This document shows positions 62,007-64,000 of a stretch of DNA of 64,000 nucleotides, in pieces. A program made the translations under genes and the position numbers. Where the stretch lies: the NCBI RefSeq assembly GCF_000377645.1, contig NZ_KB898473.1:1-64000 (forward strand), in the 5' to 3' direction. Position 1 is the first letter of the stretch. Every line of letters begins with the position of its first letter. The notes beneath the pieces are model-generated. The model saw only the letters and a program-made list of their open reading frames with translations. It was not told the DNA's origin and ran no database searches. The stretch comes from Thiomonas sp. FB-6. GTDB lineage: Bacteria; Pseudomonadota; Gammaproteobacteria; Burkholderiales; Burkholderiaceae_C.

Positions 62007-62075
62007 GGGTGCGGGTGGATGGCGGGAGCGCTCCCCGCCGCGACGGCCAGTATAGGGTTCGCGTACAGTCTGGGC

Positions 62076-62963
62076 ATGTCCAGGAAACCCAAGAGCTCGC
62101 TGCACGCGCGCAACTTTCCCAGCGCGCGCGAGGAAGCCGCCGCGCACCCGCTGCCTTCGCGCTACTCCGGCCCCGAGAGCAGCTACCGGCTGGCCTTCAC
62201 CGATACCGCCTTCCTGCTGCAGGAGGACCTGCGCCCGGTGCGCATGCAGCTCGAGCTGCTCAAACCCGAGATGGTGCAGCGCGAACGCGGCATCGACGCC
62301 ACCGTGGTGGTGTTCGGCAGCGCGCGCATCAAGGCCCCGGAACAGGCGCAGCAGCTGCTCGAACAGGCGCAGGCCGGCGGCGACGCGCAGGAGATCGCGC
62401 GCGCCCGGCAGGCGCTCAAGCTGTCGCGCCACTACGGGGAGGCGCGGCGCTTCGCCGAACTCGTGACCCGCGCCAGCCACGAACTGGCGCAGCCCCTGGC
62501 GGTGGTCACCGGCGGCGGGCCCGGCATCATGGAGGCGGGCAACCGCGGCGCGCTCGACGCCGGCGGCCCCAGCGTGGGGCTCAACATCGTGCTGCCCCAC
62601 GAGGAGGAACCCAACCCCTACATCACGCCGGAGTTGTGCTTCCGCTTCCACTATTTCGCGATGCGCAAGATGCACTTTCTCATGCGCGCGGTCGCGCTGG
62701 TGTGCTTCCCCGGGGGATTCGGCACCCTGGACGAGCTGTTCGAGGTGCTCACGCTGACCCAGACCCGCAAGGTGCACAAGCGCCCCATCCTGCTGTTCGA
62801 CCGCGAGTTCTGGACCTCCCTGATCGATTTCGACCACCTGGTGCGCACCGGCATGATCAGCCCCCACGACCTGCAGCTGTTCCACTACGTGGAAACGGCC
62901 GAGCAGGCCTGGGAACTCCTGCAGCGCGAGCTCGGCATCGACGCCGACGCGGGCGCGGTCTGA
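62076..62963 (+). CDS. LOG family protein (nucleotide 5'-monophosphate phosphoribohydrolase-like)
   Basis: 295 residues, longer than minimal [34 protein letters not shown] and the hallmark [16 protein letters not shown] are complete. LOG enzymes cleave ribose-5-phosphate from nucleoside monophosphates. ATG 62076 follows a 70-bp divergent spacer with metX. 25 bp upstream of exbD. Confidence 0.9.
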   Translation: MSRKPKSSLHARNFPSAREEAAAHPLPSRYSGPESSYRLAFTDTAFLLQEDLRPVRMQLELLKPEMVQRERGIDATVVVFGSARIKAPEQAQQLLEQAQAGGDAQEIARARQALKLSRHYGEARRFAELVTRASHELAQPLAVVTGGGPGIMEAGNRGALDAGGPSVGLNIVLPHEEEPNPYITPELCFRFHYFAMRKMHFLMRAVALVCFPGGFGTLDELFEVLTLTQTRKVHKRPILLFDREFWTSLIDFDHLVRTGMISPHDLQLFHYVETAEQAWELLQRELGIDADAGAV

Positions 62964-62988
62964 TCGCTGCCGCGGGGGCATTCGCGCG

Positions 62989-64000
<1,012 letters not shown>

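Overview
The window is high-GC, densely packed DNA from a betaproteobacterium, most likely of the order Burkholderiales. This rests on very high third-position GC, a BPSS1780-type membrane protein, adjacent metX/metW, and an exbD-leuS junction. The genus cannot be named from sequence alone. No rRNA, tRNA, CRISPR array or insertion sequence was recognised. About 57 genes fill the window, and only one gap exceeds 300 bp.

Region 1 (1-15 kb) is a carrier-protein / non-ribosomal peptide block. An NRPS gene (C-A-PCP and onward) runs off the left edge. Beside it sits tgt, a tRNA-modification gene. An apparent seven-gene minus-strand operon (13577 down to 4568) follows. It encodes a stand-alone carrier protein, an acyl-CoA dehydrogenase-like flavoprotein, an aminoacyl-tRNA-synthetase-like amino acid:[carrier protein] ligase, a DUF1839 protein that resembles the butirosin BtrH acyltransferase N-domain, a cytoplasmic GH2/beta-mannosidase-like protein, a fused double alpha/beta hydrolase and an LplT-like exporter. 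A Sfp-type phosphopantetheinyl transferase lies just beyond it. My reading is that an amino acid is loaded on the carrier protein, perhaps oxidised, and transferred to a (glyco)acceptor. This is the best candidate for an undescribed pathway here.

Region 2 (15-17 kb) holds housekeeping genes: a WHy/LEA14-like exported protein, apt and a membrane protein.

Region 3 (17-46.5 kb) is an exopolysaccharide locus of the type normally linked to exosortase A (XrtA/EpsH). A roughly 18.7-kb minus-strand operon runs Wza - outer-membrane barrel - AAA ATPase fused to a degenerate UDP-GlcNAc 2-epimerase - Wzz/Wzc-type chain-length protein - tyrosine autokinase - two XrtA-type hydrolases - glycosyltransferases, deacetylases, Wzy/ligase-like protein, DUF218 protein and Wzx flippase. 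Divergent to it are the initiating sugar transferase (EpsB-like), tviB and tviC, which predict a GalNAcA-containing polymer. No exosortase is present in the window. Downstream lie two tandem paralogous beta-propeller lipoproteins, an O-acyltransferase and another propeller lipoprotein. The stand-alone hydrolase pair of this operon corresponds, half for half, to the fused hydrolase of region 1, which ties the two systems together.

Region 4 (46.5-64 kb) is mostly core genome: an EamA transporter, a PA0069-type radical SAM protein, a Kef-type antiporter, an MFS transporter, a TlpA thioredoxin, penicillin-binding protein 1A, three small exported Gly/Pro/Tyr-rich proteins, a YVTN propeller, a sterol-desaturase-family protein, folE, metW-metX, a LOG protein, exbD and the start of leuS.
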